The notes under the pieces are model-generated. The model was not told the DNA's origin, ran no database searches, and was given only the letters and a program-made list of their open reading frames with translations. From Actinomycetes bacterium (GTDB lineage: Bacteria > Actinomycetota > Actinomycetes > Mycobacteriales > Mycobacteriaceae), in contig JAEZIA010000001.1 of NCBI GenBank assembly GCA_023416315.1, positions 1 to 18,308 of the forward strand: DNA of 18,308 nt, read 5' to 3'. Of the stretch, positions 7,581-15,005 are shown piece after piece. How positions within the stretch are numbered: the first letter of the stretch is position 1; each line of letters starts with the position of its first letter. The position numbers were made by a program, and so were the translations under genes.

Positions 7581-9317
7581 GTGCCGACCGTCGCCCAGCA
7601 TCTCATCGCGGTGCTGAAAGCCAGCGGCATCAATCGCGTCTACGGGTTGCCCGGCGACAGTCTCAACGGATTCACCGACGCCATCCGGCGCTCAGAAGAT
7701 GTGACCTGGGAGCACGTCCGCCACGAAGAGACAGCGGCGTTCGCCGCCACCGCCGAGGCGGCCCTGACCGGTCAGCTCGCGGTGTGCGCCGGCAGCTGCG
7801 GCCCGGGCAACACGCATTTGATCAACGGCCTCTTCGACGCCCAACGCACCCGCGTCCCGGTGCTGGCGATCGCGGCGCACATTCCGCTCAGCGAGGTCGG
7901 CACCGGCTACTTCCAGGAGACGCACCCGCAGGAACTGTTCCGCGAGTGCAGCGTCTACTGCGAATTGGTGAGTACACCGGAGATGGCTCCGCGACTGGTT
8001 GAGATCGCCATGCGGACCGCGATCGAAGAGAACGGCGTCGCGGTCCTGGTGATCCCCGGTGAGGTGTTCCTGGCGAAGCTGCCCGACCGCGAGTGGAACA
8101 CCCGGCCGGTGCTGCCGACGCGCTCGGTACTGCGTCCCGACGACGCGTCGCTGCGTCGCGCGGCGGACATCCTGAACGCCGGCTCGCGGGTGACCATCCT
8201 GGGCGGCGCGGGCACCGCAGGCGCGCACGCCGAGCTGATCCAGCTCGCGCAAACGCTGAATTCCCCCATCGTGCATGCCTTCCGGGGCAAAGAGCACATC
8301 GAATACGACAATCCGTTCGACGTCGGGATGACGGGACTGCTCGGCTTCGCCTCCGGCTACAAGGCCATCAAGGAAGCCGACGTGCTGCTGATGCTGGGCA
8401 CCGACTTCCCCTACTCGCAGTTCTATCCCGACAGCGCTCAGGTCATTCAGGTCGACATCCGCGGCAGCCACCTCGGCCGGCGGACCGCGGTCGATCTCGG
8501 TCTCGTCGGATCGGTGAAGGACACGATCGGTGCGCTGCTACCGCTGCTGGCCCCGAAGGCGGACCGAGCGCACCTGGACCATTCGCTCAACCACTATCGG
8601 CGCACCCGCAAATCGCTGGACGCACTGGCCGTAAACGACCGCGACCGCACCCCGATACGACCGGAATACGTTGCCGGAGTGGTCAATCGGCTCGCAGCCG
8701 ACGACACAGTGTTCACCTTCGACGTCGGCTCGCCGACGATCTGGGCGGCGCGGTACCTGACCATGAACGGCCGCCGCCGGCTCACCGGGTCCTTCACCCA
8801 CGGAACGATGGCCTGCGCGCTGCCGCATGCGATCGGTGCGCAGACCGCCCATCCCGGACGCCAGGTGATCGCCCTCGCCGGTGACGGTGGCCTCACAATG
8901 GGATTCGGCGAGCTACTCACCCTGGTGCAGAACAACCTGCCGGTGAAGGTGATCGTGTTCAACAACTCGTCGCTGAACTTCGTCGAACTCGAGATGAAGG
9001 CCGCCGGGGTGGTGAACTTCGGTACCGAACTGAAGAATCCGGACTTCGGTGCCGTCGCACAGGCCGTCGGACTGTTCGGACGCCGAGTCGAACACCCCGC
9101 CGATCTCGAGCAGGCGGTCGCCGACGCGCTGGCCCACGACGGCCCCGCACTCGTCGACGTGGTGGTGGCCCGACAGGAATTGTCCATTCCGCCAGCGATA
9201 TCCGCCGAGCAGGCCAAGGGTTTCACGGTCTACGCGATCCGCACGATCCTGGCCGGGCGGGCCGACGAACTGCTGGACCTGGTGACTACCAACGTCGCCC
9301 GTCGCATTCTGGACTGA
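7581..9317 (+). CDS. poxB: Pyruvate dehydrogenase (quinone) / pyruvate oxidase
   Basis: Thiamine-diphosphate- and FAD-dependent peripheral membrane flavoenzyme. It converts pyruvate to acetate and CO2 and passes electrons to the quinone pool. The 578-aa length matches E. coli PoxB (572 aa, recalled). Family blocks are strongly preserved. The N-terminal TPP domain has the activating Glu in RHEE (48-50 region), then CAGSCGPGN and GYFQETHPQELFRECS. The TPP/Mg motif starts at GDGG (434-437) and ends in FNN about 28 residues later. The C-terminal QAKGF segment precedes the membrane-binding tail region. The start is GTG 7581, 9 bp after the small membrane protein gene. An 8-bp stem hairpin follows the stop. 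In E. coli, PoxB serves stationary-phase acetate production; the same use here is inferred. Confidence 0.95.
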   Translation: MPTVAQHLIAVLKASGINRVYGLPGDSLNGFTDAIRRSEDVTWEHVRHEETAAFAATAEAALTGQLAVCAGSCGPGNTHLINGLFDAQRTRVPVLAIAAHIPLSEVGTGYFQETHPQELFRECSVYCELVSTPEMAPRLVEIAMRTAIEENGVAVLVIPGEVFLAKLPDREWNTRPVLPTRSVLRPDDASLRRAADILNAGSRVTILGGAGTAGAHAELIQLAQTLNSPIVHAFRGKEHIEYDNPFDVGMTGLLGFASGYKAIKEADVLLMLGTDFPYSQFYPDSAQVIQVDIRGSHLGRRTAVDLGLVGSVKDTIGALLPLLAPKADRAHLDHSLNHYRRTRKSLDALAVNDRDRTPIRPEYVAGVVNRLAADDTVFTFDVGSPTIWAARYLTMNGRRRLTGSFTHGTMACALPHAIGAQTAHPGRQVIALAGDGGLTMGFGELLTLVQNNLPVKVIVFNNSSLNFVELEMKAAGVVNFGTELKNPDFGAVAQAVGLFGRRVEHPADLEQAVADALAHDGPALVDVVVARQELSIPPAISAEQAKGFTVYAIRTILAGRADELLDLVTTNVARRILD

Positions 9318-9325
9318 ACGCGATA

Positions 9326-9348
9326 TCACCCGCGCACGCTGCGGGTGA
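9326..9348 (+). terminator. Hairpin after poxB, possible terminator or operator
   Basis: TCACCCGC (9326-9333) pairs perfectly with GCGGGTGA (9341-9348) across a 7-nt loop, 9 bp after the poxB stop. Only an interrupted T-rich stretch follows. Because it overlaps the -35 region of the next gene's candidate promoter, it could instead be a regulator site. Confidence 0.5.
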
Positions 9349-9350
9349 CT

Positions 9351-9362
9351 TATGTTTAGGTC
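9351..9362 (+). promoter_or_regulatory. Candidate -10 element giving a leaderless mRNA for the alcohol dehydrogenase
   Basis: TATGTT at 9351-9356 fits the TANNNT mycobacterial -10 pattern and stands exactly 6 bases before ATG 9363. The first base of the ATG is then the expected transcription start. No Shine-Dalgarno sequence is present, which fits leaderless translation. Confidence 0.5.
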
Positions 9363-10376
9363 ATGCCGACCCACCGCGCCATTCACGTGAAGACCCCCGG
9401 GGAGACGTTGGATCTGGTGGAGGTGGAAACCACCTCGCCGCCACCAGATCACGTGCGCGTCGCGGTCAAAGCCTGCGGCGTGTGCGGCACCGACCATGCC
9501 ATCGTCAACGGCGCGTTCCCGAACTTGACCTGGCCGGTGACCCCCGGCCATGAGATCGCCGGAACCATTGCCGAATTAGGTTCGGGCGTAGAGGAATTCG
9601 CCGTCGGCGACCGTGTCGCGGTCGGCTGGTTCGGCGGCAACTGCAACCACTGCCTGCCCTGCCGCAAGGGCCAGTTCATGCAGTGCGTGAACCTGCAGGT
9701 GCCGAGCTGGAACTACCCGGGCGGTTTCGCCGAGTCGGTCATCGTGCCGCGCACCGCGCTGGCCCGGATTCCGGACGGCTTGTCGTTCGCCGAGGCCGCC
9801 CCGATGGGATGTGCGGGCGTCACGACCTACAACGCGCTGCGCCACACCCGCGCGGTGGCCGGGGACCGCGTCGCGGTTCTCGGCATCGGCGGACTCGGCC
9901 ACCTCGGCATCCAGTGGGCACGCGCCATGGGCTTCGAGACCGTCGCGATCGCGCGCGGCGCGGGCAAAGCCGACGACGCCAAAGAACTCGGCGCCCACCA
10001 CTACGTCGACTCCACGGCGGGCAATGTCGCCGAGGCACTGCAGACGCTGGGCGGTGTGCAGGTGGTGCTGGCGACCGCCGCCAACTCGGCGGCCATGGCG
10101 GCCACCGTGGGCGGCCTGGCACCGCAGGGTGAACTGGTGATTGTCGGCGCTACGTTCGATCCGCTGCCGATCGCGCCGGGTGACCTGCTGTTCGGCAACT
10201 TCAGCGTGACCGGCCATCCGTCCGGGACGTCGGCCGACGTCGAGGACACCCTGCACTTTGCGCTGCTCTCCGGAGTCCGCGCCCGCATCGAGGAGCGGCC
10301 GCTGGCCGAGGCCGCCGAGGCCTACGCAGCGATGGATGAGGGCCGTGCGCGCTACCGCATGGTCCTGACGGTGTAG
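9363..10376 (+). CDS. Zinc-dependent alcohol dehydrogenase (MDR superfamily)
   Basis: 337-aa NAD(P)-dependent oxidoreductase that should interconvert alcohols and aldehydes in the cytoplasm. Catalytic zinc ligands are Cys41 (in CGVCGTDH), His63 in the GHE motif and Cys150. The structural zinc site is complete: Cys94, 97, 100 and 108. The Rossmann motif GIGGLGHLG is at 174-182. The strand after it ends TVAIARG, without the acidic residue usual for NAD preference, so NADP use is possible. Length and motifs resemble the propanol-preferring AdhP-like group. The substrate is unknown; placement after poxB may mean shared use in fermentation-type carbon flow, but it appears to have its own promoter. 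The TAG stop abuts the stop of the convergent gene with no spacer. Confidence 0.92.
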   Translation: MPTHRAIHVKTPGETLDLVEVETTSPPPDHVRVAVKACGVCGTDHAIVNGAFPNLTWPVTPGHEIAGTIAELGSGVEEFAVGDRVAVGWFGGNCNHCLPCRKGQFMQCVNLQVPSWNYPGGFAESVIVPRTALARIPDGLSFAEAAPMGCAGVTTYNALRHTRAVAGDRVAVLGIGGLGHLGIQWARAMGFETVAIARGAGKADDAKELGAHHYVDSTAGNVAEALQTLGGVQVVLATAANSAAMAATVGGLAPQGELVIVGATFDPLPIAPGDLLFGNFSVTGHPSGTSADVEDTLHFALLSGVRARIEERPLAEAAEAYAAMDEGRARYRMVLTV

Positions 10377-10778
10377 CTACTCCGCGTCGTCCGCGGCGGT
10401 GTCGGCGTTGTCCGAGGCGTCCAGGACGCTGACGTCGATCCCGTACGGCAAGAACCGGACGTTACGGCTGGGGTCGGTGTTGTGCTTGTTGGCGCGCAGC
10501 GCATCGAGTTCGCTGCGGTACACCTGCTCGACGTGGGCCTTACCGTCGGCATCGGTGGTGTAGATCGCCCACACCCCGTCGCCGGCCTCCCCCGCGGTCT
10601 CGGGCTGCGAGCGCGGCCGCGTGCGGCCGGTGAACTCGTCGAACAGCACACCAAACCCGGCGCCCTGCCCTGAGTTGTTCAGGAATCGCCCGAAGGCGTC
10701 GCGCAGGCCCTCACTGGCCTCCCGCACGACGCGATCGATGTCGTCGGGGTCGAACCCGAACGGTCCGTTGTTGTCCAT
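10377..10778 (-). CDS. Uncharacterised acidic protein, 133 aa
   Basis: I do not recognise the family. The protein opens with an FDPDDIDR stretch, followed by an amphipathic helix (VVREASEGLRDAFGRFL), a region around FGVLFDEFTGRTRPR, then a compact segment with GVWAIYTTDADGKAHVEQVY that looks like beta strands. The tail is Asp/Ala-rich and probably disordered. It has no signal peptide or membrane span, so it is likely cytoplasmic. It is the third gene downstream of the 415-aa and 344-aa genes with a 63-bp gap, so it may belong to that transcript or have its own start. Its TAG stop touches the TAG of the alcohol dehydrogenase. Confidence 0.7.
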   Translation of the reverse strand: MDNNGPFGFDPDDIDRVVREASEGLRDAFGRFLNNSGQGAGFGVLFDEFTGRTRPRSQPETAGEAGDGVWAIYTTDADGKAHVEQVYRSELDALRANKHNTDPSRNVRFLPYGIDVSVLDASDNADTAADDAE

Positions 10779-10841
10779 AACTGCCAGTGTGCGCGCAGTT
10801 CGCGGTCCCGTCGAGAAACTGATCTTCGCGGTCGGCGAAAG

Positions 10842-11876
10842 CTATCGGTAAAGGCGCAGCGGGAGGTCGGCCATCGTGATGAAGCCCGGGGCGGCACGGC
10901 ACACCGGGGCGATCGCGTTCACCGCCTGCATCGCCGTCGCCACGCTGGCCGACCGGACGTGCTCGTGGAGCGGTACATCGCGGCGAAAGCTGGCCAGCGT
11001 CATCAGATGCGCCTGCATCGACGGTGTCCCTTCGATCGTCACCGTCCAGCCGTGCTGCGGTGTGGGCCAATGCCGCGGCTGCGGTTCGCCCACCGTCCAC
11101 AGGGTTTCGACCTCGACGACCGGAACACCGTCACGCAGACCCGTCCACTGCCAGTGCTGGCCGGCGACCGTACCTCGGGGCAGGGTACGGCCACACACGT
11201 CGCGGTCGGCGCTGGCCGGGATCACCTCGAGGTCGGTGGTGACCTGGTCGACGCCGAGACCCAACGCGTCGCCAAGCAGCCAAACCTGTTCCTGGAAAAG
11301 CTGACTGGTGAACCGCACCCCGTCGGTCTGGGCGTTCACGGCGTCGAGGGGGCTGCCGAAGTGCATCTGATCGAAGGTGATGTCGGTGCTGTCGTACACC
11401 GACCAGTCGGCGCGTTCCTGAACCTTGACGTGCTCGATACTCCGTGACAATCCGGTGAGCGCCAATGGCACCACCACACCGAGGTTGCCCGGATTCAGTC
11501 CGGTGCCGTGCAGCGAACTATTGCCGTCTGCGCAGGCCTGCCGCAGCCGGTCCCGGTCGTCGGCCGCCATCCGCGCGGGATGGAACGCGAACGCGGTGGT
11601 GATCAGATTGGCGCCGGAGGCCAGGATCGCGGCCGCGTCCTCGACCGAGGGATGACGCGGAGCGTACAGGACGGCATCCACACCCGCGGTGTCGACGTCG
11701 ATCGCGGCGGCGACGCCGATGGGGTCCCGCCCGGCCAGCACCCCGGCGTCGACCCCGGACTTGGTCTCCGAATAGACCTTTGCGCCAACCAATTCCAGGT
11801 CCGGGTGGTCCAGGATGCCGCGGATGGCTTCGACGCCCACCGCTCCGGTGCCCCACTGCACCACGCGGTAGGCCAC
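10842..11876 (-). CDS. DapB-like NAD(P)-dependent oxidoreductase, substrate unknown
   Basis: 344 aa, starting at GTG 11876, three bases after the upstream gene's stop. The N-terminus is a Rossmann fold of the dihydrodipicolinate-reductase type: VVQWGTGAVG with GxGxxG at 9-14, followed by helix, strand and an LVGAKVY segment. Around 118-131 is a HGTGLNPGN motif, typical of the broader DapB-like/2,4-diaminopentanoate dehydrogenase group found in many mycobacterial paralogues usually annotated just as dihydrodipicolinate reductase. It is not the lysine-pathway DapB, which is shorter (about 245 aa). Its tight coupling with the 415-aa gene suggests they act in the same pathway, possibly degradation of an unusual substrate under the divergent TetR regulator. 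Confidence 0.8.
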   Translation of the reverse strand: MAYRVVQWGTGAVGVEAIRGILDHPDLELVGAKVYSETKSGVDAGVLAGRDPIGVAAAIDVDTAGVDAVLYAPRHPSVEDAAAILASGANLITTAFAFHPARMAADDRDRLRQACADGNSSLHGTGLNPGNLGVVVPLALTGLSRSIEHVKVQERADWSVYDSTDITFDQMHFGSPLDAVNAQTDGVRFTSQLFQEQVWLLGDALGLGVDQVTTDLEVIPASADRDVCGRTLPRGTVAGQHWQWTGLRDGVPVVEVETLWTVGEPQPRHWPTPQHGWTVTIEGTPSMQAHLMTLASFRRDVPLHEHVRSASVATAMQAVNAIAPVCRAAPGFITMADLPLRLYR

Positions 11877-11879
11877 CGG

Positions 11880-13127
11880 CTACACCACCGTCAGCGGGAG
11901 CGAGCGACGCTCTTGGAACTCGAACGTGGCGCCCAGGCTGAACTTGGTGACCTCCACCTCGGGGGAATCCTTGGTGGGGGTGTCGGTCTTCTCGAACTCG
12001 GCAGTCCAGTCGTCGCCGGTGCCGGAGATCCGCACCGCGATGTACGGGTCGACGGCGGTGGCGATGGCCTGCAACGGCGCCGGCGACGCCGGCGAGCACA
12101 ACGACACCCAGGACCCGTCGTCATGCGAGGGCGACGGGTGAACGTGCAACCGTCCGCCCTCGACCTCGGCGACCACATAGCCGGCCGGGTTGAACAGCGG
12201 GTGCAGTTCGAGAACCCTGGTCAGTCCGTCGAAATCGTTGGGCAGCTTAAGAGCTCGCTGGATCCGTTCAGCCGCCACGCCGGCGATGCCGACGAGCTGC
12301 TTGGTGCAAATGCTGGTGGCCAGCTCGGTGTTCTCACCGGCGCGGGCGCGCACCGCGATGCCGAACGACAGGTTCAGCAAGTGCATCTGCAGCACGACCT
12401 CGTCGGCGATGCGCACCAGCGCGGAGTGCGAGAACGCACCGAAGTCGACATCGGACAGCAGCGCACCCGAATAGTCCGGTTGGCCTTCGTCATTCGGGTC
12501 GATCGGCGCGAGGTCCCACCTGGCGGCCTTGGTTTGGGCGACGATGTCCAGCGCTGGGATGCCGGTCACCTCCGGATAGGACTCGTCGATGATGACGGTC
12601 CAGGCGCAGTGCGGATGCCGGTCTGCGGGGGTCCGCGGCGGGCGGTGAATCGGGCGCACCTGCGCCTTGGCGTTGGTGGCGACCGCGGTGGCGTCGAACG
12701 TGGGGTCCTCGATGTCATGGCACATGCCCTTGACATAGTCCGGGCCCATCGGCTCGACATCGAGCAGGGCACCGCAATGGTCGAGGTGGAACTCACCGTG
12801 CCAGCGATCGTGGACGGTGTAGCGGAAGTCCATGAACTGCGGCGGGGCGCCGATGTCGAGCTGCAGACCCTTGAAGATCGTGAAGATGTCGGTGCCCTCG
12901 TACTTCAGCGCCTTCTGCATGCGCTTGGTGTAGATGGGGCTGGCGCCGGCCCACTCCTCGATGGCGATCTGCAGCATCTCCGGCCGGCCGAACGACTGGA
13001 TGCACCAGGCCATGCCGGAACGGTCGATCAGCTGGCCGATCAGCAGCAGCTCGGGGACCAGGGTGGCAAGTTCGGCCCGGGACAACTGGGCGTAGCGGCT
13101 GAGGGGCTGGCTCATACGGCGAAACAT
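11880..13127 (-). CDS. Uncharacterised 415-aa protein, possibly ATC-hydrolase-like
   Basis: No confident family. It has no signal peptide and reads as a soluble cytoplasmic protein with an N-terminal helical part (LSRAELATLVPELLLIGQLI). A central Cys/His/Asp cluster follows: FHLDHCGALLD, YVKGMCHDIED, then RPIHRPPR and HCAWTVII about 40 residues on. The C-D spacing followed by R...C and hydrophobic strand recalls the L-2-amino-thiazoline-4-carboxylate hydrolase-like group, but this is weak. The C-terminal half contains repeated strand-like segments and ends in FEFQERRSLPL. The start may be ATG 13127 or ATG 13115 (four residues shorter); neither has a ribosome site, and a -10-like TAACAT lies just upstream. 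It is the first gene of the minus-strand operon, opposite the TetR gene. Confidence 0.75.
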   Translation of the reverse strand: MFRRMSQPLSRYAQLSRAELATLVPELLLIGQLIDRSGMAWCIQSFGRPEMLQIAIEEWAGASPIYTKRMQKALKYEGTDIFTIFKGLQLDIGAPPQFMDFRYTVHDRWHGEFHLDHCGALLDVEPMGPDYVKGMCHDIEDPTFDATAVATNAKAQVRPIHRPPRTPADRHPHCAWTVIIDESYPEVTGIPALDIVAQTKAARWDLAPIDPNDEGQPDYSGALLSDVDFGAFSHSALVRIADEVVLQMHLLNLSFGIAVRARAGENTELATSICTKQLVGIAGVAAERIQRALKLPNDFDGLTRVLELHPLFNPAGYVVAEVEGGRLHVHPSPSHDDGSWVSLCSPASPAPLQAIATAVDPYIAVRISGTGDDWTAEFEKTDTPTKDSPEVEVTKFSLGATFEFQERRSLPLTVV

Positions 13128-13156
13128 AGCTGTGTCAATGTTATAAAGTCAACGAT
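13128..13156. promoter_or_regulatory. 29-bp divergent promoter/operator with overlapping -10 elements and GTCAA direct repeat
   Basis: Only 29 bp separate the two start codons. On the plus strand TAAAGT (13144-13149) lies 7 bases before the GTG of the TetR gene. On the minus strand TAACAT (13144-13139) lies 11 bases before the ATG of the 415-aa gene. The two hexamers share one base. GTCAA occurs at 13134-13138 and 13148-13152, a direct repeat 14 bp apart flanking the AT core. A TetR dimer bound here would block both promoters. That it autoregulates is inferred from position. Confidence 0.5.
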
Positions 13157-13750
13157 GTGAAAGCGCCCGGCACTCCTCCCACCCGGCAGACCCGGGCGCC
13201 GCGCAAACGGGGCGACGACACCCGGGCCCTGATCATCGACGAGACCGTCCGCTGCGTGGTCGAAGAAGGCTTTCCGGCCGCCACCGCCAAGCACGTCGCC
13301 GAGCGCGCCGGGGTCACCTGGGGCGTGATCCAGTACCACTTCGGCGACCGCAACGGTTTGCTGATGGCGGTGGTCGACGAGGGCGTGTCCCGGTTACTGA
13401 AGAGCCTCGGCGAGGCCGACGTCGCCGATCTGGGACTGCGCGAACGGATCGAGGTCGTCGTCGACACCGCGTTCCGCTGCTACAGCAGCCCGACCTCACT
13501 GGCGGCGCTGGAGATCTTGCGGGCGACCCGCGGCACGCTCGGTGAGAGCGCCCGGCGTCATCTGCTTGAGGTCAACACCGCGATCAATCAGCTGGGGCAG
13601 GCCATCTGTGACGATCCCGGCGTGGTGGAAGTGATCTGGTCGTCGCTGCGCGGAATGGTGCTCGTCGAAATGGTCTTCGACTCGCATCTCGAGTGGCAGC
13701 GCGAACGTCAGGTCCTGGTCGACATGGTCACCCGGTATCTGCAGGACTGA
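13157..13750 (+). CDS. TetR-family transcriptional regulator
   Basis: 197-aa DNA-binding repressor-type protein, start GTG 13157. The N-terminal TetR domain is clear: an Arg/Pro/Lys-rich leader, helix 1 TRALIIDETVRCVVEEGF, then the helix-turn-helix at about 41-64 (ATAKHVAERAGVTWGVIQYHF, interrupted by the usual AGV turn) and FGDRNGLLMAVV. The C-terminal ligand domain (about 75-197) is helical and diverged as usual for the family. It faces the minus-strand 415-aa/344-aa operon across 29 bp, the classic layout for a repressor of its neighbour. The inducer is presumably a substrate or acyl-CoA-like intermediate of that pathway, but nothing in the sequence defines it. Confidence 0.92.
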   Translation: MKAPGTPPTRQTRAPRKRGDDTRALIIDETVRCVVEEGFPAATAKHVAERAGVTWGVIQYHFGDRNGLLMAVVDEGVSRLLKSLGEADVADLGLRERIEVVVDTAFRCYSSPTSLAALEILRATRGTLGESARRHLLEVNTAINQLGQAICDDPGVVEVIWSSLRGMVLVEMVFDSHLEWQRERQVLVDMVTRYLQD

Positions 13751-13984
13751 GGCCGCGACCGCCGTCACTGCCGACCGCGTGCCGTGTCTGCCGTCACATG
13801 CAGTACCGGCGCTTTGGCCGAAAAAGGCTCTGCTGTAGCCAATCTCACATGGTGAAAATTGCTTTACATGAAATTAACAAGGAGCATCGAGGCGTTAGTT
13901 CTGACAAGTGGGCGATCCCCGCTGGCTGAACGTCGATACAAACCAATCCCCTGCCGACCCAGGGACAACAAGGAGTTGAGAACA
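13751..13984. other. Intergenic region with AT-rich segment upstream of the 49-aa gene
   Basis: 234 bp without a convincing gene. The first part is GC-rich; 13840-13910 is markedly AT-rich for this genome and probably carries the promoter of the 49-aa gene. AACAAGGAG occurs twice (13876-13884 and 13967-13975); only the second precedes a start codon. A 26-codon frame (13849-13929) exists but has no ribosome site. Confidence 0.4.
13970..13975 (+). promoter_or_regulatory. Strong Shine-Dalgarno site for the 49-aa gene
   Basis: AAGGAG nine bases before ATG 13985 fixes the start; the frame is open to 13859 but the upstream part lacks a comparable site. Confidence 0.8.
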
Positions 13985-14134
13985 ATGTCGTCGATTGCGC
14001 AATTCCGCAAGAACATGAAGCGGGCCATGACGCGTCGCCGTATGTACGCACGCATCAGTGCTATGCCGCCGTCAACGGTTCGCGAAGAACTCGTTGCTAT
14101 CGCTCAGCGCTACGAGGCCGAGCACCTTCACTGA
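13985..14134 (+). CDS. Small basic protein, 49 aa
   Basis: Function not recognised. The first 25 residues are very basic and helical (FRKNMKRAMTRRRMYARI) and Met-rich. The second half has a PPSTVREEL turn and an amphipathic helix ending in EAEHLH. It could bind nucleic acid, acidic lipid or a protein partner, but no motif proves this. The strong ribosome site and the sharp coding/non-coding change in composition support a real gene. Its last 7 bases overlap the 3' end of the convergent membrane-protein gene. Confidence 0.7.
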   Translation: MSSIAQFRKNMKRAMTRRRMYARISAMPPSTVREELVAIAQRYEAEHLH

Positions 14135-14952
14135 TCTGAGTCGTTGTCGGGGAACAACTTTCGCACGGCTGCACCGGCGATCACCCCGACAACGATCAGG
14201 ACAATGCCCGCCGCGGCCGGCAGCGCGTCACTGACCCAGCCGGCGATGCCGATGCCGATGACGAAGCCGGGCATCCAGTCCCACAGCTTTCCCAAAGAGG
14301 GTGGCGGCTCAGTGGATTCACCACTAGCCACCAAGAATTTCGCGCGGGCGTAGTCCGGATAGAACTCGGTGATCGCGACAGCGACGAGGGTGACGGCAAG
14401 TTGCACGATCCAGCCGGTCCAGAAGTTGTCACCGTCGTGCAAGACCGCGTCGCCGATCGAGCCGACCGCGGTATTGATCAGGAAGGCGCCCGCCCACACC
14501 GCGGACAAGATGTAGTTGACCCGGACGAACAGCGGGCTGTCCCAGTGTTCGGGGTCGACGGTGTCGCGGGCGTAGGCGATGGTGAAGGGCCGGCCGAGCG
14601 CAAGGGTGACCAGCGCGTAGGCGGCCAGCAGCCCGTTGGTGATCTCACCCGCCCACAGTTCCAGGACGCTGATCAACGACGGCGAGCCGAACAGACCCAG
14701 GGCGACGAATACGGCGAACACCACCGCGCCGAAGACTTCGAGCGAGTGCACCTTGATGCCGCGCCGGCTGCCGGCCCACATCACGATGAGGGTGAAAGCC
14801 AGAGCGGCGGCGGCGGACTCCCCGAACCGGCCGGGCCCCGACATGATGGCCATAAGGATCCACGGGGCGATGCCGGAGAACGGCGACCGCAGGAAGCCGT
14901 CGATGAAGTTGGATCGCTGGACGGGAGCGTCTGGCGTGTCCGGTTCAACCAT
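14128..14952 (-). CDS. Multi-pass membrane protein of unknown function
   Basis: 274 aa from ATG 14952; the frame is open further upstream to 15033, but that stretch would overlap the divergent gene and is not hydrophobic. Seven or eight membrane spans can be seen: roughly 24-40, 45-61, 72-89, 100-119, 146-164, 178-197 and 229-263 (probably two). A conserved-looking loop at 121-145 (PFTIAYARDTV, HWDSPLFVRVNY) lies before TM5 and may be a functional site facing one side of the membrane. A short acidic C-terminal tail follows a KLFPDN anchor. No transporter or enzyme motif was recognised. The gene is convergent with the 49-aa gene and divergent from the SnoaL-like gene 53 bp away. Confidence 0.8.
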   Translation of the reverse strand: MVEPDTPDAPVQRSNFIDGFLRSPFSGIAPWILMAIMSGPGRFGESAAAALAFTLIVMWAGSRRGIKVHSLEVFGAVVFAVFVALGLFGSPSLISVLELWAGEITNGLLAAYALVTLALGRPFTIAYARDTVDPEHWDSPLFVRVNYILSAVWAGAFLINTAVGSIGDAVLHDGDNFWTGWIVQLAVTLVAVAITEFYPDYARAKFLVASGESTEPPPSLGKLWDWMPGFVIGIGIAGWVSDALPAAAGIVLIVVGVIAGAAVRKLFPDNDSDQ

Positions 14953-15005
14953 GCCGACATTGTGACCGGGACAACTGCCCCCGGCCACTGATTCGGTGTG
15001 CTGCA

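Noticed and set aside
11508..13160. 550-codon open frame on the plus strand
   Set aside because: Antisense to the 344-aa and 415-aa genes; composition is that of a shadow frame, while the minus strand shows a Rossmann motif and tight gene spacing.
13811..13828. Possible hairpin after the TetR gene
   Set aside because: Four-base stem followed by A rather than T residues; too weak to call a terminator.
13849..13929. 26-codon frame upstream of the 49-aa gene, possible leader peptide
   Set aside because: No Shine-Dalgarno site or well-placed -10, and no codon pattern suggesting attenuation.
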